Of a DNA stretch of 64,000 bases, positions 35,691 to 44,389 are shown piece by piece (positions within the stretch are counted from its first letter, which is position 1; each line of letters begins with the position of its first letter). The notes under the pieces are model-generated. The model did no database searches. It was not told where the DNA came from and saw only the letters and a list, made by a program, of their open reading frames with translations. Both the position numbers and the translations under genes were made by a program. The stretch is taken from contig CALODJ010000006.1 of NCBI GenBank assembly GCA_942492025.1, forward strand, positions 186,001 to 250,000. Reading direction: 5' to 3'. Source of the DNA: JABDQW01 sp942492025. GTDB lineage: Bacteria; Pseudomonadota; Gammaproteobacteria; SZUA-229.

Positions 35691-37760
35691 ATGAGTATGA
35701 TGAAAACTATTTTCAGTGTTTTAGCAGTTACTGTTGTGCTGATCATCGTTGCAATTGCCGGATTTGTCTACACCTTTGATGCCAATAAATACAAGGAAGA
35801 AATAACCGATGTCGCCGAGGCCGTCACGGGCCGGTCGATGCATATTGCCGGTGACATGGATATCTCGCTTTATCCATGGATAGGCATCAAAATCCATGAA
35901 GCAAGCATCGAAAATCCAGCCGGTTTCAGTAACAAGTCTTTCGCGACTATCGGTCAGTTTGATGTCAGGATTAAAATTCTCCCACTACTCGAAAAGCATT
36001 TAGTCATCGACAAGCTGGTTTTGCATCATCTGGATGTTGACCTTGAGAAAAACCTCGATGGTGAGAATAACTGGACACACGCATCGGATTCCACACACAG
36101 CGATAGCGTGGAATCGAAATTCGAACTAGCCGGATTGAGTATCGGCGGTATCGAAGTAACCGACTCGAAGTTTGGCTGGCTGGACAAAACCACCGGAAAA
36201 CACTTCAAGATTTCAAAAATGAACATCAGCACACAGGCGTTCAGCACAGGCGAATTACTGCCGGTTGAGGTCAAGGCATACGTGCAAAGCAATCAGCCCG
36301 AATGGCAGGGTGCAATTCATGCGACGGCCAAACTCGATTTCAGTGATAACAAGGCTGTTTTCGATGCCAATGACCTCAAGCTGGCCGTCAAAGCATTGTT
36401 GCCGAGTCAACAGATAAAAAAAATAAGCTTCGCTCTGGCCTCAGACAGTACATTCGATCTAGAGGCACAAACAGCCAAGTTGAACAATGCCAGGCTGAGT
36501 GCCTTCGGTCTGCTCATGGACGGTGAATTTGATGTTGAGAATATTTTCTCGGTTCCGGTCATACAGGGACCCCTGAAAATCCGTACGTTCGAAGCAGCTT
36601 CACTGGCGAAACACTTCAAGGTCGATCTGCCACAGATGGTCAATGCGCAAAGCTTAAAGGCAATATCATTGCAAACACTCTTTAAAACCGACTTCAATAC
36701 GGTTTACCTCGACAAATTGTCTGCCGTTGTTGACAGGAGCCGGATAAAAGGCGCTGTTTCCGTTACCTTGGCGACTGAACCGGTGATCCAGTTTGCATTG
36801 AAGGCAGATACCATCAATGTAGATGACTACAAGATCGTCGCCAATGAATCAGATTCCGACGAAGTACCTATGCTGCTTGATTTTATCAGGGCTACCCATC
36901 TTGACGGTGTACTCGATGTCGAGACTGTCAAGCTTGATGGTATAGAGTTCAAACATTTTCATGTGGCATCGAATATTGAAAATGGCATTGCCAGAGCCAA
37001 CCCGATACTGATGCGGTTGAACGGAGGAGAGGTGAAGGCTGCAATTCAGCTTGATGTCCGCAAGAGACCGTCTGCGATTCTGGCTGTAAATATGAAAAAG
37101 GTCGATGCCGCTTCCAGTATCAACCCACTGTTAACAAAAATGCTAGGTGATGAAACAGTCAAGTTGGATGGCCTGCTGAATGCCGATGTCGATCTCAAAG
37201 CATCAGGTCCAAGCGTGACTGCGATGAAGAGGACGGCAAAAGGGACCATCAAGTTAACGATGGAGAATGCAGTCGTTGAAGGTATTGATTTTGATAATGC
37301 TTCGCGCTCGGTCGTTGTTGACTATGCAAAAAGAAACGATTTCAGAGTGAGTAAAAAATTCATGTCCGAGTATGTGCCGGGTAACAAAACAACATTTGAT
37401 GGCCTTGATGCCACATTCAGGCTAGTCAACGGCAAATGGGTCAACAATGATTTATCGCTGGTGTCAGATCTGGTGAATGTTACCGGCACCGGTAACATCG
37501 ATATGATCAATGGAGAAATCGATTACCGACCTGTCATTGATATGAATGTCAGGAAAACGGTCAATATCCGCGATAAATTAAGAGATCATCCGATGGAATA
37601 TCACGTGCAGGGTTCATTCGGTGGGCTAAGCACGAATTTTGATGCGGACAAGTATGACCTCTGGGTAGGCCGATTGATGATTCATGAAGCCAAGGCAAAT
37701 AGAAACAGGCGGATAAACAGCCAGTCGGCCGATTCCTGGGAAAATGTCCTGAGTAAATAG
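35691..37760 (+). CDS. AsmA family protein
   Basis: A large AsmA-like protein of about 689 aa. After MSMMKTIFSVLAVTVVLIIVAIAGFVYTFD, which is an N-terminal membrane anchor, comes the family signature DANKYKEEITDVAEAVTGRSMHIAGDMDISLYPWIGI. The remaining periplasmic part is rich in beta strands; the C-terminal AsmA domain includes GTIKLTMENAVVEGIDF near residue 525 and LVNVTGTGNIDMINGEIDYRP near 600. AsmA-like proteins bridge the envelope and are linked to phospholipid transport and outer-membrane assembly. Start chosen at ATG 35691 (or 35697). The first 35 codons of the longer frame look non-coding. Confidence 0.9.
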   Translation: MSMMKTIFSVLAVTVVLIIVAIAGFVYTFDANKYKEEITDVAEAVTGRSMHIAGDMDISLYPWIGIKIHEASIENPAGFSNKSFATIGQFDVRIKILPLLEKHLVIDKLVLHHLDVDLEKNLDGENNWTHASDSTHSDSVESKFELAGLSIGGIEVTDSKFGWLDKTTGKHFKISKMNISTQAFSTGELLPVEVKAYVQSNQPEWQGAIHATAKLDFSDNKAVFDANDLKLAVKALLPSQQIKKISFALASDSTFDLEAQTAKLNNARLSAFGLLMDGEFDVENIFSVPVIQGPLKIRTFEAASLAKHFKVDLPQMVNAQSLKAISLQTLFKTDFNTVYLDKLSAVVDRSRIKGAVSVTLATEPVIQFALKADTINVDDYKIVANESDSDEVPMLLDFIRATHLDGVLDVETVKLDGIEFKHFHVASNIENGIARANPILMRLNGGEVKAAIQLDVRKRPSAILAVNMKKVDAASSINPLLTKMLGDETVKLDGLLNADVDLKASGPSVTAMKRTAKGTIKLTMENAVVEGIDFDNASRSVVVDYAKRNDFRVSKKFMSEYVPGNKTTFDGLDATFRLVNGKWVNNDLSLVSDLVNVTGTGNIDMINGEIDYRPVIDMNVRKTVNIRDKLRDHPMEYHVQGSFGGLSTNFDADKYDLWVGRLMIHEAKANRNRRINSQSADSWENVLSK

Positions 37761-37883
37761 CAATGACAACGAGGAGGTAACGAATCGCCTGATCGGGTTA
37801 GCCCGATCCTTCATGCCATGTGATTCACGGTAACCGTTCATCCGTTTTTTTCTACCGCTTATCGGCAATCTTAACGATTAAAA

Positions 37884-37905
37884 AATATTAGACTATTCTA
37901 ATATT
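37884..37905. promoter_or_regulatory. AT-rich palindrome, candidate ArsR-type operator
   Basis: A 22-bp palindrome with perfect 9-bp arms (AATATTAGA, CTAT, TCTAATATT) about 200 bp before the YceI gene. Its form is like operators of winged-helix ArsR/SmtB regulators, including sulfide-responsive BigR-type ones, but no regulator gene is nearby. The surrounding 341-bp gap (37761-38101) holds no gene; a CTGACA/TGTCAG inverted pair lies at 38026-38043. Confidence 0.4.
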
Positions 37906-38110
37906 CGGGAAAGCTGGTATCTGAAGTACAGCATTTCTCACGATGCAGTGAGCCGGCAAGATCAATGTCATACCATCGCCATGGTCGCATCCTCAAATGT
38001 CAAAAAAATCGCTCGTGTACACGCACTGACATCGATCTGTCAGCAGCGCACACGTATATTCCAAATTTGAAACTCGCACGACTTTTCTGGGTATTTTACG
38101 GGTGGCCAAG

Positions 38111-38794
38111 ATGTGCAAAACAGGTATTTCTCTACTTGCAGTGATGCTGCTGATCAGTGGCGGTGTGGCATCTGCAGACTCGGCCACCATCGCTGATGTG
38201 GTTCACGCTGGAGTCAGGCATAAAGCCGCCCAGCATCACGATATCGACCGTATGGATCTGATGCTGAACGAGACCTTGTACGAAATACAACCGGAATCCT
38301 CAAAGATGGCGTTCCGTGTGGACAGTCCGATTGGTGATGTCTGGGGTAGTTTCGAGGATTTCCAAGGCAGTTTCACAATGCTCAACAAGGGCGCTAGTGA
38401 TGGCCTGGCAGCTATTGAAATTAATACCAAAAGTCTGGATGCGGACGCTGGCTTCATTGGTATGGTGCTCAAAAGCGCGCGTTTCTTTGATGTCGAGAAC
38501 TTTCCTTCCATGCGTTTCGTTGGCCGTAGTCTGGAGTGGTACAAAGACAGGCACGCTGTATTGAAAGGCTATCTGACGATCAAGAACGTTAGCCGGCAGG
38601 TCGCGTTCTATGTGAAACTGGTCGATGTCGATGATGCTCATGAGGCTTCAGAGCGTATCATCGTGGAAGCAAGAACGACCATCAAACGCTCTGCCTTCGG
38701 CATCGATTCGATGGTGCCGGCCGTTAGCGACAACGTCAATCTGTTTTTGAGTATCGATGCAGTCAAAAAGCAGCGCACGGTCACAATGAGGTAA
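38111..38794 (+). CDS. YceI family periplasmic lipid-binding protein
   Basis: A 227-aa YceI protein. The N-terminal signal (MCKTGISLLAVMLLISGGVASA) is followed by a short linker and the domain YEIQPESSKMAFRVDSPIGDVWGSFEDFQGSF, VLKSARFFDVENFPSMRF and LKGYLTIKNVSRQVAF. YceI proteins form a lipocalin-like barrel that binds isoprenoid lipids. Start set at ATG 38111; GTG 38102 is in frame and adds three residues. It is alone on its strand, with a possible ArsR-type operator upstream. Confidence 0.9.
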   Translation: MCKTGISLLAVMLLISGGVASADSATIADVVHAGVRHKAAQHHDIDRMDLMLNETLYEIQPESSKMAFRVDSPIGDVWGSFEDFQGSFTMLNKGASDGLAAIEINTKSLDADAGFIGMVLKSARFFDVENFPSMRFVGRSLEWYKDRHAVLKGYLTIKNVSRQVAFYVKLVDVDDAHEASERIIVEARTTIKRSAFGIDSMVPAVSDNVNLFLSIDAVKKQRTVTMR

Positions 38795-38989
38795 TCAAGA
38801 CGAAGGCAACCCCGCTTCGGGAAGGTATTCAGCGTTACCCGAAAGCAGGCTATTCGCCTCAATCATCAGGATCAGCGCTGCGGCGTTTTTGGAAAAAGCT
38901 TTCCAGGCGGTTTATCGAGGGCCTGCCTGTGGAATTCGCATCCTTGGTGAAGGCGGGGTCTTGGGATAAAGCCGTTGAGCCGTTATATA

Positions 38990-39604
38990 TCACGTGCAAA
39001 CACGCGGTAGATTGTACTGTTCGCGGATATCCATCAGCTTGTTCAGGGTATCTTGCAGGGTCGTTTCGGCCTGGGACTCGCTTTTGATATCCCAGTCTTT
39101 TTGAACAACCTCGGGAAAGAGCCTGCGAGCGTCGGCCATATCGCCCCGATCAGCATAACTCAACAGTTCCAGCCACAGGCCTGCGAGCGAAAAGTTGGGA
39201 TTATCCGATTGATGGGCCAGTTCAGCCTGTTTTAGCGACACATCATGGTCACAATCGGCCAGTGCCTGCAGGCCTTTAAAGGCATCGTCGCCTATTTGGC
39301 TGCGTATGGCCTCCTCGCTTGCCTGGCGCTGCTGTTCAACTTTTTTGTCGATCTGGGCACCGCCCATGGCACCGGCGGTCGCTCCGACGGCACCACCATA
39401 AACGGCTCCCCGCGCAGCGGCCTCGGCGGGATCACCACCAAAAACAAGCGCGCTGACCAGGCCGCCGACCGCGCCGGATACCGCGCCGGTCGTGGCACCG
39501 GTGCCCGCGCCTTTGGCGGCGTACTCACCACAGGCGGACAATTGCAGGCCCACTATCAGGCCAAGCACTATCACGATGGTTTGAAATTTTGCGAATGGTG
39601 GCAT
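38990..39604 (-). CDS. Glycine-zipper lipoprotein of unknown function
   Basis: A 204-aa protein with a lipoprotein signal (VIVLGLIVGLQLSAC, Cys near residue 25), then a glycine-zipper region GAGTGATTGAVSGAVGGLVSALV and GAVYGGAVGATAGAMGG that may insert in a membrane, and a helical C-terminal part from residue 80 (QASEEAIRSQIGDDAFKGLQALADCDHD, then LWLELLSYADRGDMADARRLFPE). The C-terminal half resembles a tetratricopeptide-like helical repeat. It is a single gene; the function is not known. Confidence 0.75.
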   Translation of the reverse strand: MPPFAKFQTIVIVLGLIVGLQLSACGEYAAKGAGTGATTGAVSGAVGGLVSALVFGGDPAEAAARGAVYGGAVGATAGAMGGAQIDKKVEQQRQASEEAIRSQIGDDAFKGLQALADCDHDVSLKQAELAHQSDNPNFSLAGLWLELLSYADRGDMADARRLFPEVVQKDWDIKSESQAETTLQDTLNKLMDIREQYNLPRVCT

Positions 39605-39791
39605 CGGTTCCGATCCTTATGTGTTGTTGGCAGTAGCTGCCGGCAGCAAACAGCGCGTATTTAAGTTTTTTATCAACGCCATTCATGCAGTTGAAAGCAT
39701 CTTGAACAGCGCGTCGTTATATTATCAAGTTTCTGGCCATGCGTCCGAAGCTGGGTCAAAATAGCGCGATTTCAACGGGTTGCCGGGTGCG

Positions 39792-39881
39792 ATGAAACAG
39801 AAAATAACCAACATGCTGGAACTGCAGGACGCTATGAACTGCAAAGTCAATACCGACTGGCGCAATGCCGGCTATGAATGA
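39792..39881 (+). pseudogene. N-terminal fragment of a dimeric dUTPase (MazG-like fold)
   Basis: An ATG at 39792 opens 29 codons reading MKQKITNMLELQDAMNCK followed by VNTDWRNAGYE and a TGA stop. This matches the start of all-alpha dUTP diphosphatases, where the next residues would be a WYRAIWVECAEL-type metal site. The rest is absent, so it is a truncated remnant rather than a working gene. Confidence 0.6.
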
Positions 39882-39913
39882 CTCCAACGGTCAGTCCGCA
39901 GATGCCAGGGCAT

Positions 39914-39940
39914 AAAAAAACCCGGCATCGCCGGGTTTTG
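39914..39940 (-). terminator. Rho-independent terminator after rpmBG
   Basis: Read on the minus strand, AACCCGGCGATGCCGGGTT forms a strong stem followed by seven T residues, 25 bp after the rpmG stop. On the plus strand it also has four T residues, so it may act in both directions. Confidence 0.88.
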
Positions 39941-39964
39941 CTCGTTTGAACGGGTGCCAGTTGC

Positions 39965-40123
39965 TTATTTGATTTTGGCTTCCTTGTAAGGGACATGCTT
40001 GCGCACAACAGGATCAAATTTCTTGATCTCCATTTTTTCGGGCATATTCTTTTTGTTTTTGGTCGTGGTGTAGTAGTGGCCAGTTCCAGCAGAAGAAACC
40101 AGTTTGATTTTATCTCTCATCAT
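39965..40123 (-). CDS. rpmG: 50S ribosomal protein L33
   Basis: A 52-residue ribosomal protein L33 reading MMRDKIKLVSSAGTGHYY followed by TTTKNKKNMPEKMEIKKFDP and VVRKHVPYKEAKIK. It lacks the CxxC pairs of the zinc-binding type and so is the zinc-free form. It is a component of the large ribosomal subunit near the E site. The first Met may be at 40123 or 40120; the GGGAG site favours 40120 slightly. It follows rpmB by 9 bp in the usual operon. Confidence 0.96.
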   Translation of the reverse strand: MMRDKIKLVSSAGTGHYYTTTKNKKNMPEKMEIKKFDPVVRKHVPYKEAKIK

Positions 40124-40132
40124 CTTATCTCC

Positions 40133-40369
40133 CTAAATTTTTTCGCCACGCGCGCGAATATCTTCAAGCACTGCATCGATACCTTTCTTGTCGATGATGC
40201 GCATGCCGTGGGCGGATACACGCAGCTTCACAAAGCGTTTCTCACTCTCTACCCAGAAACGATGATTGTGCAGATTCGGCATGAAGCGGCGCCGGGTCTT
40301 GTTGTGAGCATGGGACACATTGTTTCCGGCCATGGGGCTTTTGCCGGTGACCTGACATACTCTGGACAT
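40133..40369 (-). CDS. rpmB: 50S ribosomal protein L28
   Basis: L28 (78 aa) of the large subunit. The sequence MSRVCQVTGKSPMAGNNVSH, then AHNKTRRRFMPNLHNHRFWV, matches the family along its whole length. Start at ATG 40369 has a GGAG site; upstream in-frame codons have no family similarity. rpmG follows 9 bp downstream. Confidence 0.97.
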   Translation of the reverse strand: MSRVCQVTGKSPMAGNNVSHAHNKTRRRFMPNLHNHRFWVESEKRFVKLRVSAHGMRIIDKKGIDAVLEDIRARGEKI

Positions 40370-40561
40370 GATAAAACTCCGATAAATTACGCCTGCGCGG
40401 GCGTGCTGACTCAAAAGACCGGCAATTCTAGCCGAGTTCAGGGGGCGACACAAGGCTAAATCGGCTCCTGGCCAGCAAAAGCGACAGCGCGCAGGCGTCG
40501 GCTCTTGAAATAGCAGGCCGGCCCTGTCAGAGTCTGTGCAACCACATACACCAGGAGTCCC

Positions 40562-40918
40562 ATGGATATTGTCTACATCAGTGATCTACGCATCGAAACC
40601 GTGATTGGCATTTACGACTGGGAGCGCGAAATCCGGCAAATCATCAGTATCGATCTGGAGATGGCGGCTGATAACCGCAAGGCGGCGGCAACCGAACGTA
40701 TTGAAGATGCCCTTAATTACAAGGCGGTCGCGAAGCGCCTGATCCAGTTCGTCGAGGAAAGTGAATTTCAGCTGGTTGAGACCCTGGCCGAACGCATCGC
40801 TGAAATCGTGCTTGACGAATTTGATGTCGACTGGCTCAGGCTGAAGCTGGGCAAGCCCGGTGCCGTGACCGGATCCGCTGAGGTGGGTGTCATCATTGAA
40901 CGTGGCGAACGGGACTGA
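40562..40918 (+). CDS. folB: Dihydroneopterin aldolase
   Basis: FolB (118 aa) cleaves dihydroneopterin to 6-hydroxymethyl-dihydropterin in folate synthesis. Visible are the IVYISDLRIETVIGIYDWEREIRQ opening with the active-site Glu, ALNYKAVAKRLIQFVEESEFQLVETLAERIAEIVL in the middle, and KLGKPGAVTGSAEVGVIIER at the end. Length is normal. The stop codon overlaps the ATG of folK (ATGA-type overlap), so translation is coupled. Confidence 0.97.
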   Translation: MDIVYISDLRIETVIGIYDWEREIRQIISIDLEMAADNRKAAATERIEDALNYKAVAKRLIQFVEESEFQLVETLAERIAEIVLDEFDVDWLRLKLGKPGAVTGSAEVGVIIERGERD

Positions 40919-41406
40919 TGGCGAGAATCTATATCAGTCTGGGCAGTAATATTGACCGCGAGCGTAACACGCGCTCCGGTATCGCAGCTTTGCGCGAGCA
41001 TTTTGGCCCGCTGGAGCTGTCGTCGGTATATGAGAGCGAGGCTGTCGGTTTTCAGGGTGATGCATTCTACAATATGGTGATCGGCTGCGATGTCAGCCAT
41101 GATGTTCACGCTACCCAACAATTGCTGGCCGAAATCGAGGATGTACATGGTCGCGACAGGAGTGGCCCCAGGTTTTCCTCACGTACGCTGGATCTGGACC
41201 TGCTGCTCTATGACGACCTGGTGATCGATGAAAACGGGCTCAGGCTGCCGCGCGAGGAAATCCTGAAAAACGCTTTCGTGCTCTGGCCACTGGCCGAGAT
41301 CGCACCGGATCTGATGCATCCGCTCGCAGGTAGGCGCTATGCTGAGCTGTGGGCAGCTTTTGACAAGTCTAAGGAAACACTCGTGCCAGTAGAATTTCAG
41401 TTCTAA
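40918..41406 (+). CDS. folK: 2-amino-4-hydroxy-6-hydroxymethyldihydropteridine diphosphokinase
   Basis: FolK (162 aa) transfers pyrophosphate to 6-hydroxymethyl-dihydropterin, the step after FolB. Motifs are YISLGSNIDRERN at the start, FYNMVIGCDV, and the signature GPRFSSRTLDLDLLLYDDLVI near residue 82, with LPREEILKNAFVLWPLAEIAPDL near the end. The TAA stop at 41404-41406 is part of a lone MITE end (CTAATCCGCATTTCTCACC). Confidence 0.97.
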   Translation: MARIYISLGSNIDRERNTRSGIAALREHFGPLELSSVYESEAVGFQGDAFYNMVIGCDVSHDVHATQQLLAEIEDVHGRDRSGPRFSSRTLDLDLLLYDDLVIDENGLRLPREEILKNAFVLWPLAEIAPDLMHPLAGRRYAELWAAFDKSKETLVPVEFQF

Positions 41407-41424
41407 TCCGCATTTCTCACCAGG
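41403..41424. repeat. Solitary CTAG-family repeat end
   Basis: Reads CTAATCCGCATTTCTCACC and a trailing AGG, like the left end of the full copies. No matching right end follows before copy 4 begins at 41451. It overlaps the folK stop codon. Confidence 0.7.
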
Positions 41425-41450
41425 GGCGAGATGATCACGTAAGGATTTGT

Positions 41451-41699
41451 CTAGCCCGCATTTCTCGCCAGGCGGCGTAGAAAACTGATATGGCATTGGC
41501 TATATGGAGTAAAGCTAGGATGACCCAAAATACAGTGTGTTATGCAAGCCTGCCTATCACGGTTCAGGCTGGTCTTCGTGTCCGTACGCTTGCTCTTCAC
41601 TCAAACCGTAGCTATTGCTACGCTTTTCGCTCCAGAGCGGCGCTTACGCACACGAATCCTGCGCCTGCTCCCGTGATCCTGGTGAGAAAGGCGGGCTAG
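41451..41699. repeat. MITE-like repeat, CTAG family, copy 4 (short form, 249 bp)
   Basis: Both ends begin with CTAG and pair over about 22 bp. The core matches copies 3 and 5. Its right end supplies the TAG stop (41696-41698 read in reverse) of the phosphoesterase gene, so it lies between two gene ends. Confidence 0.92.
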
Positions 41700-42322
41700 T
41701 AGTTTTGGACGTACTTGCCCCAGTTCCAGGACATCAAGGGCTGCTTGCCTTCGAGTGCGTAGGTTTCAACGGTCATGTCAGGGAGGGTGAGAATCATGCA
41801 GGTGTGATTGAACGGTGTGCTGCCGGGGTTGATCACAAGCACGTCACCCAGTTGTTCGGCAAACACCTGGTGTGTATGGCCGACGATCAATACATCACAA
41901 TTGAAGCCTTGCAGCGTTTGCTGCCAGTACTGTTTTTGCTCATTGATCAGTTTACCGTCGACATCAAGCAGCTTGATACCACCATGCTGGGATGAAGGCG
42001 GATGAGCGTGTACCACGCAGATCCGCTTGCCTTCGATTTCGTACTCCAGCGTATCAGGCAAGGCGTTAAGGAAGCGGTATTGCCTGGTATCAACTTCGTC
42101 GGCATGAGCTTCAAGGTAGGCCTGGTCATGATTGCCGACGATGCTTGAACATTCGTGTTCCAGCAACAGATCGATCGTGGATTCGAGTTCTTCAAAGTAA
42201 CCGGCAATATCGCCGGCGCAGATGACGGAATCAACCTTTTCACGCATGAAAATAGATAAGGCCTGCTGCAATGGGGCGGATTTTGCATGTACGTCACTGA
42301 TCAGGCCAAGTTTTGTGGTCAT
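41696..42322 (-). CDS. YfcE-like metallophosphoesterase
   Basis: A calcineurin-like phosphoesterase of 208 aa. Metal-binding motifs are GLISDVHAKSAPL near residue 6, VICAGDIAGYF near 37, IVGNHD near 62, VVHAHPP near 104 and LIVGHTHQVF near 145, ending in LVINPGSTP. It probably hydrolyses a small phosphodiester or phosphomonoester; the substrate is not evident. The stop codon is within the end of a MITE copy. It is 15 bp downstream of the pteridine reductase gene on the minus strand. Confidence 0.9.
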   Translation of the reverse strand: MTTKLGLISDVHAKSAPLQQALSIFMREKVDSVICAGDIAGYFEELESTIDLLLEHECSSIVGNHDQAYLEAHADEVDTRQYRFLNALPDTLEYEIEGKRICVVHAHPPSSQHGGIKLLDVDGKLINEQKQYWQQTLQGFNCDVLIVGHTHQVFAEQLGDVLVINPGSTPFNHTCMILTLPDMTVETYALEGKQPLMSWNWGKYVQNY

Positions 42323-42336
42323 AAGATCGGTGAGTG

Positions 42337-43089
42337 TTAGATATTTAGTGAACGTCCACCATCAACCGGTACGATATGGCCGGTTATGTACTCGGCGTCT
42401 CTGATCAGGAATAAAATCGCCTTGGCGATATCCCTGGGCTCGCCGTGACGTTTGAGCGCGGTGCGTTCGATAATATACTGTTTGGTGGTTTCATCCATGT
42501 CATTATCGGGCCATAGGATGGCGCCCGGCCCTATGCCATTGACGCGGATTTCAGGGCCTAGCTCTTTTGCCAGGGATTGCGTCAGCATGGCCAGGCCTGC
42601 CTTGGCGGCGCAATACACGGGATGTTTACTCATCGGGCGAAAAGCATGTATGTCCACCATGTTGACGATGCAGCCGCTGTTTTCTCTCAGATAAGGCGTC
42701 GCTGCCTGTGACAGAAACAACGGTGCTTTCAGGTTGCTGTTGATCAGATTGTGCCAGTGCCCCAGCGTGATGGTGCCGACTGGCGTCGGGAAGAAACTGG
42801 ACGCATTGTTGATCAGAACATCCAGCCGGCCCCATATCTCTACCGTGTCTTCAATCATCCTGGCGTACACATGGTCCTCATCCAGATCGCCCTGGATGAC
42901 GGCAGCCGAGTTGGCGCGCTGCTGATTGAGTTCATAACAGAGCTCGTCTGCCTCCTGCTGTGATGAGCGGTAATGAATTACAATGTTCATGCCGGCAGCG
43001 TGCAGCATGCGAGAGGTTTCTGCACCAATACGTTTTGCCCCGCCGGTGATAAGTACGATCTTTGCGTTGACTTCTGAGTTAGAATCCAC
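42337..43089 (-). CDS. folM: Pteridine reductase (FolM-like short-chain dehydrogenase)
   Basis: A 250-aa short-chain dehydrogenase. The cofactor motif ITGGAKRIGAETSRML has the TGxxxRIG form of pteridine reductases, with HYRSSQQEA (Arg for NADPH) next. The catalytic residues are in YCAAKAGLAMLTQSLAKELGP, and the LINNASSFFPTPVGTI segment fits the FolM group. It would reduce dihydropteridines, in keeping with folBK nearby. The start is divergent from the MidA-type gene. Confidence 0.85.
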   Translation of the reverse strand: MDSNSEVNAKIVLITGGAKRIGAETSRMLHAAGMNIVIHYRSSQQEADELCYELNQQRANSAAVIQGDLDEDHVYARMIEDTVEIWGRLDVLINNASSFFPTPVGTITLGHWHNLINSNLKAPLFLSQAATPYLRENSGCIVNMVDIHAFRPMSKHPVYCAAKAGLAMLTQSLAKELGPEIRVNGIGPGAILWPDNDMDETTKQYIIERTALKRHGEPRDIAKAILFLIRDAEYITGHIVPVDGGRSLNI

Positions 43090-43182
43090 CTTTTGTGTTC
43101 CTGTGTGAATGTGATTGGCTTGTGTGTTTTAGACGATTGGCATCAAGCGCTAATAATCGCACAATTAAACAATCCAACCAAT

Positions 43183-44367
43183 ATGAATCAACCAGTTGAG
43201 TTGTTGCCAGAGCCTGATGAAGCTGCAAAAAAACGCAGTAGGGATTTATCCGCCTGTATTATCGCGGCCTGTGAACAGCAGGGTGGTTCAATCGCTTTCC
43301 GTGATTTCATGCAAATGGCACTGTATCAGCCTGGGATGGGCTATTACAGCGGTGGTCTGGAAAAATTTGGTGAAACGGGCGACTTCATCACTGCGCCAGA
43401 AATTTCTTCCCTGTTCTCACAATGCGTGGCACGACAGCTTGCGCAGTTAGACAGGGATGCCGGCCTGGTCGATGTACTCGAGTTCGGTGCCGGTTCGGGT
43501 GTGATGGCAGCCGATGTATTGCTCGAGATGGAGCGGCTGCAGGCATCACCCGGGCATTATTATATCGTTGAGCTCAGCAGTGAGCTGCGTGAAAGACAGA
43601 AGCGGACGATAAAACAAAGGGCACCGCATTTAACGGCGTCAGTACACTGGCTTGATGCGCTGCCAGACAAACCCATTCAGGCAGTTATCCTTGCCAATGA
43701 AGTGCTGGACGCGATGCCGGTGGAGTGCTTTCGTGTCCATCACGGCGCGGTTGAACAAATGCGGATCAAGGTACGCAACGGCCGGTTGAAAGCGTTTTAT
43801 ACGCGCGCAGATGGTCGCATGGAAGAACAGATTCGAACGATTGAGCGGCGTCGTGGTGGAAGTTTCGAGGAAGGTTATTGCTCGGAATACAATCCTTCAA
43901 TACAGGCATGGCTGGCCAGCCTGTATGCTTTGCTGGATAAGGGCCTGGTGCTGTTGATTGACTATGGCTATCCGCTAAAGGAGTATTATCTCGACGAGCG
44001 CGATAGTGGTACGCTGATCTGTCATTATCAGCACCGGGCACATGCGAATCCGCTCTGGTATCCGGGTTTGCAGGACATAACGGCATTTGTCGATTTTAGT
44101 GCTGTCGCTTATGCGGCCGATGAAACCGGTTTCGATGTGAGCGGCTATACGACGCAGGCAATGTTTTTGATGAGCTGTGGGCTCGCTGATCTACATCAGT
44201 CGATGATGAGTGATGACCCCAAACAGCAGTTACGACTGGCGCAACAGATCAAGACTCTGACACTGCCATCCGAGATGGGTGAACGGTTCAAAGCAATGGC
44301 CTTGGCCAAGCATGTTGATCTGTCGCTTATCGGTTTCGCGCTGCAGGATTTTCGCAACCGCCTGTAA
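43183..44367 (+). CDS. MidA/NDUFAF7-family SAM-dependent methyltransferase
   Basis: A 394-aa methyltransferase of the MidA (NDUFAF7) family, whose mitochondrial member methylates an arginine of complex I. Motifs: the N-terminal IAFRDFMQMALYQPGMGYYSGG, GDFITAPEISSLFSQCVARQL, the SAM site VLEFGAGSGVMAADVLLEME and ILANEVLDAMPVECF, then LIDYGYPLKEYY and GTLICHYQHRAHANPLWYPGLQDITAFVDF. The bacterial target is not known. Start chosen at ATG 43183; an upstream reading from 43093 does not match the family. uppP follows 22 bp downstream. Confidence 0.9.
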   Translation: MNQPVELLPEPDEAAKKRSRDLSACIIAACEQQGGSIAFRDFMQMALYQPGMGYYSGGLEKFGETGDFITAPEISSLFSQCVARQLAQLDRDAGLVDVLEFGAGSGVMAADVLLEMERLQASPGHYYIVELSSELRERQKRTIKQRAPHLTASVHWLDALPDKPIQAVILANEVLDAMPVECFRVHHGAVEQMRIKVRNGRLKAFYTRADGRMEEQIRTIERRRGGSFEEGYCSEYNPSIQAWLASLYALLDKGLVLLIDYGYPLKEYYLDERDSGTLICHYQHRAHANPLWYPGLQDITAFVDFSAVAYAADETGFDVSGYTTQAMFLMSCGLADLHQSMMSDDPKQQLRLAQQIKTLTLPSEMGERFKAMALAKHVDLSLIGFALQDFRNRL

Positions 44368-44389
44368 GCGGATACTATGGATTAATCAG

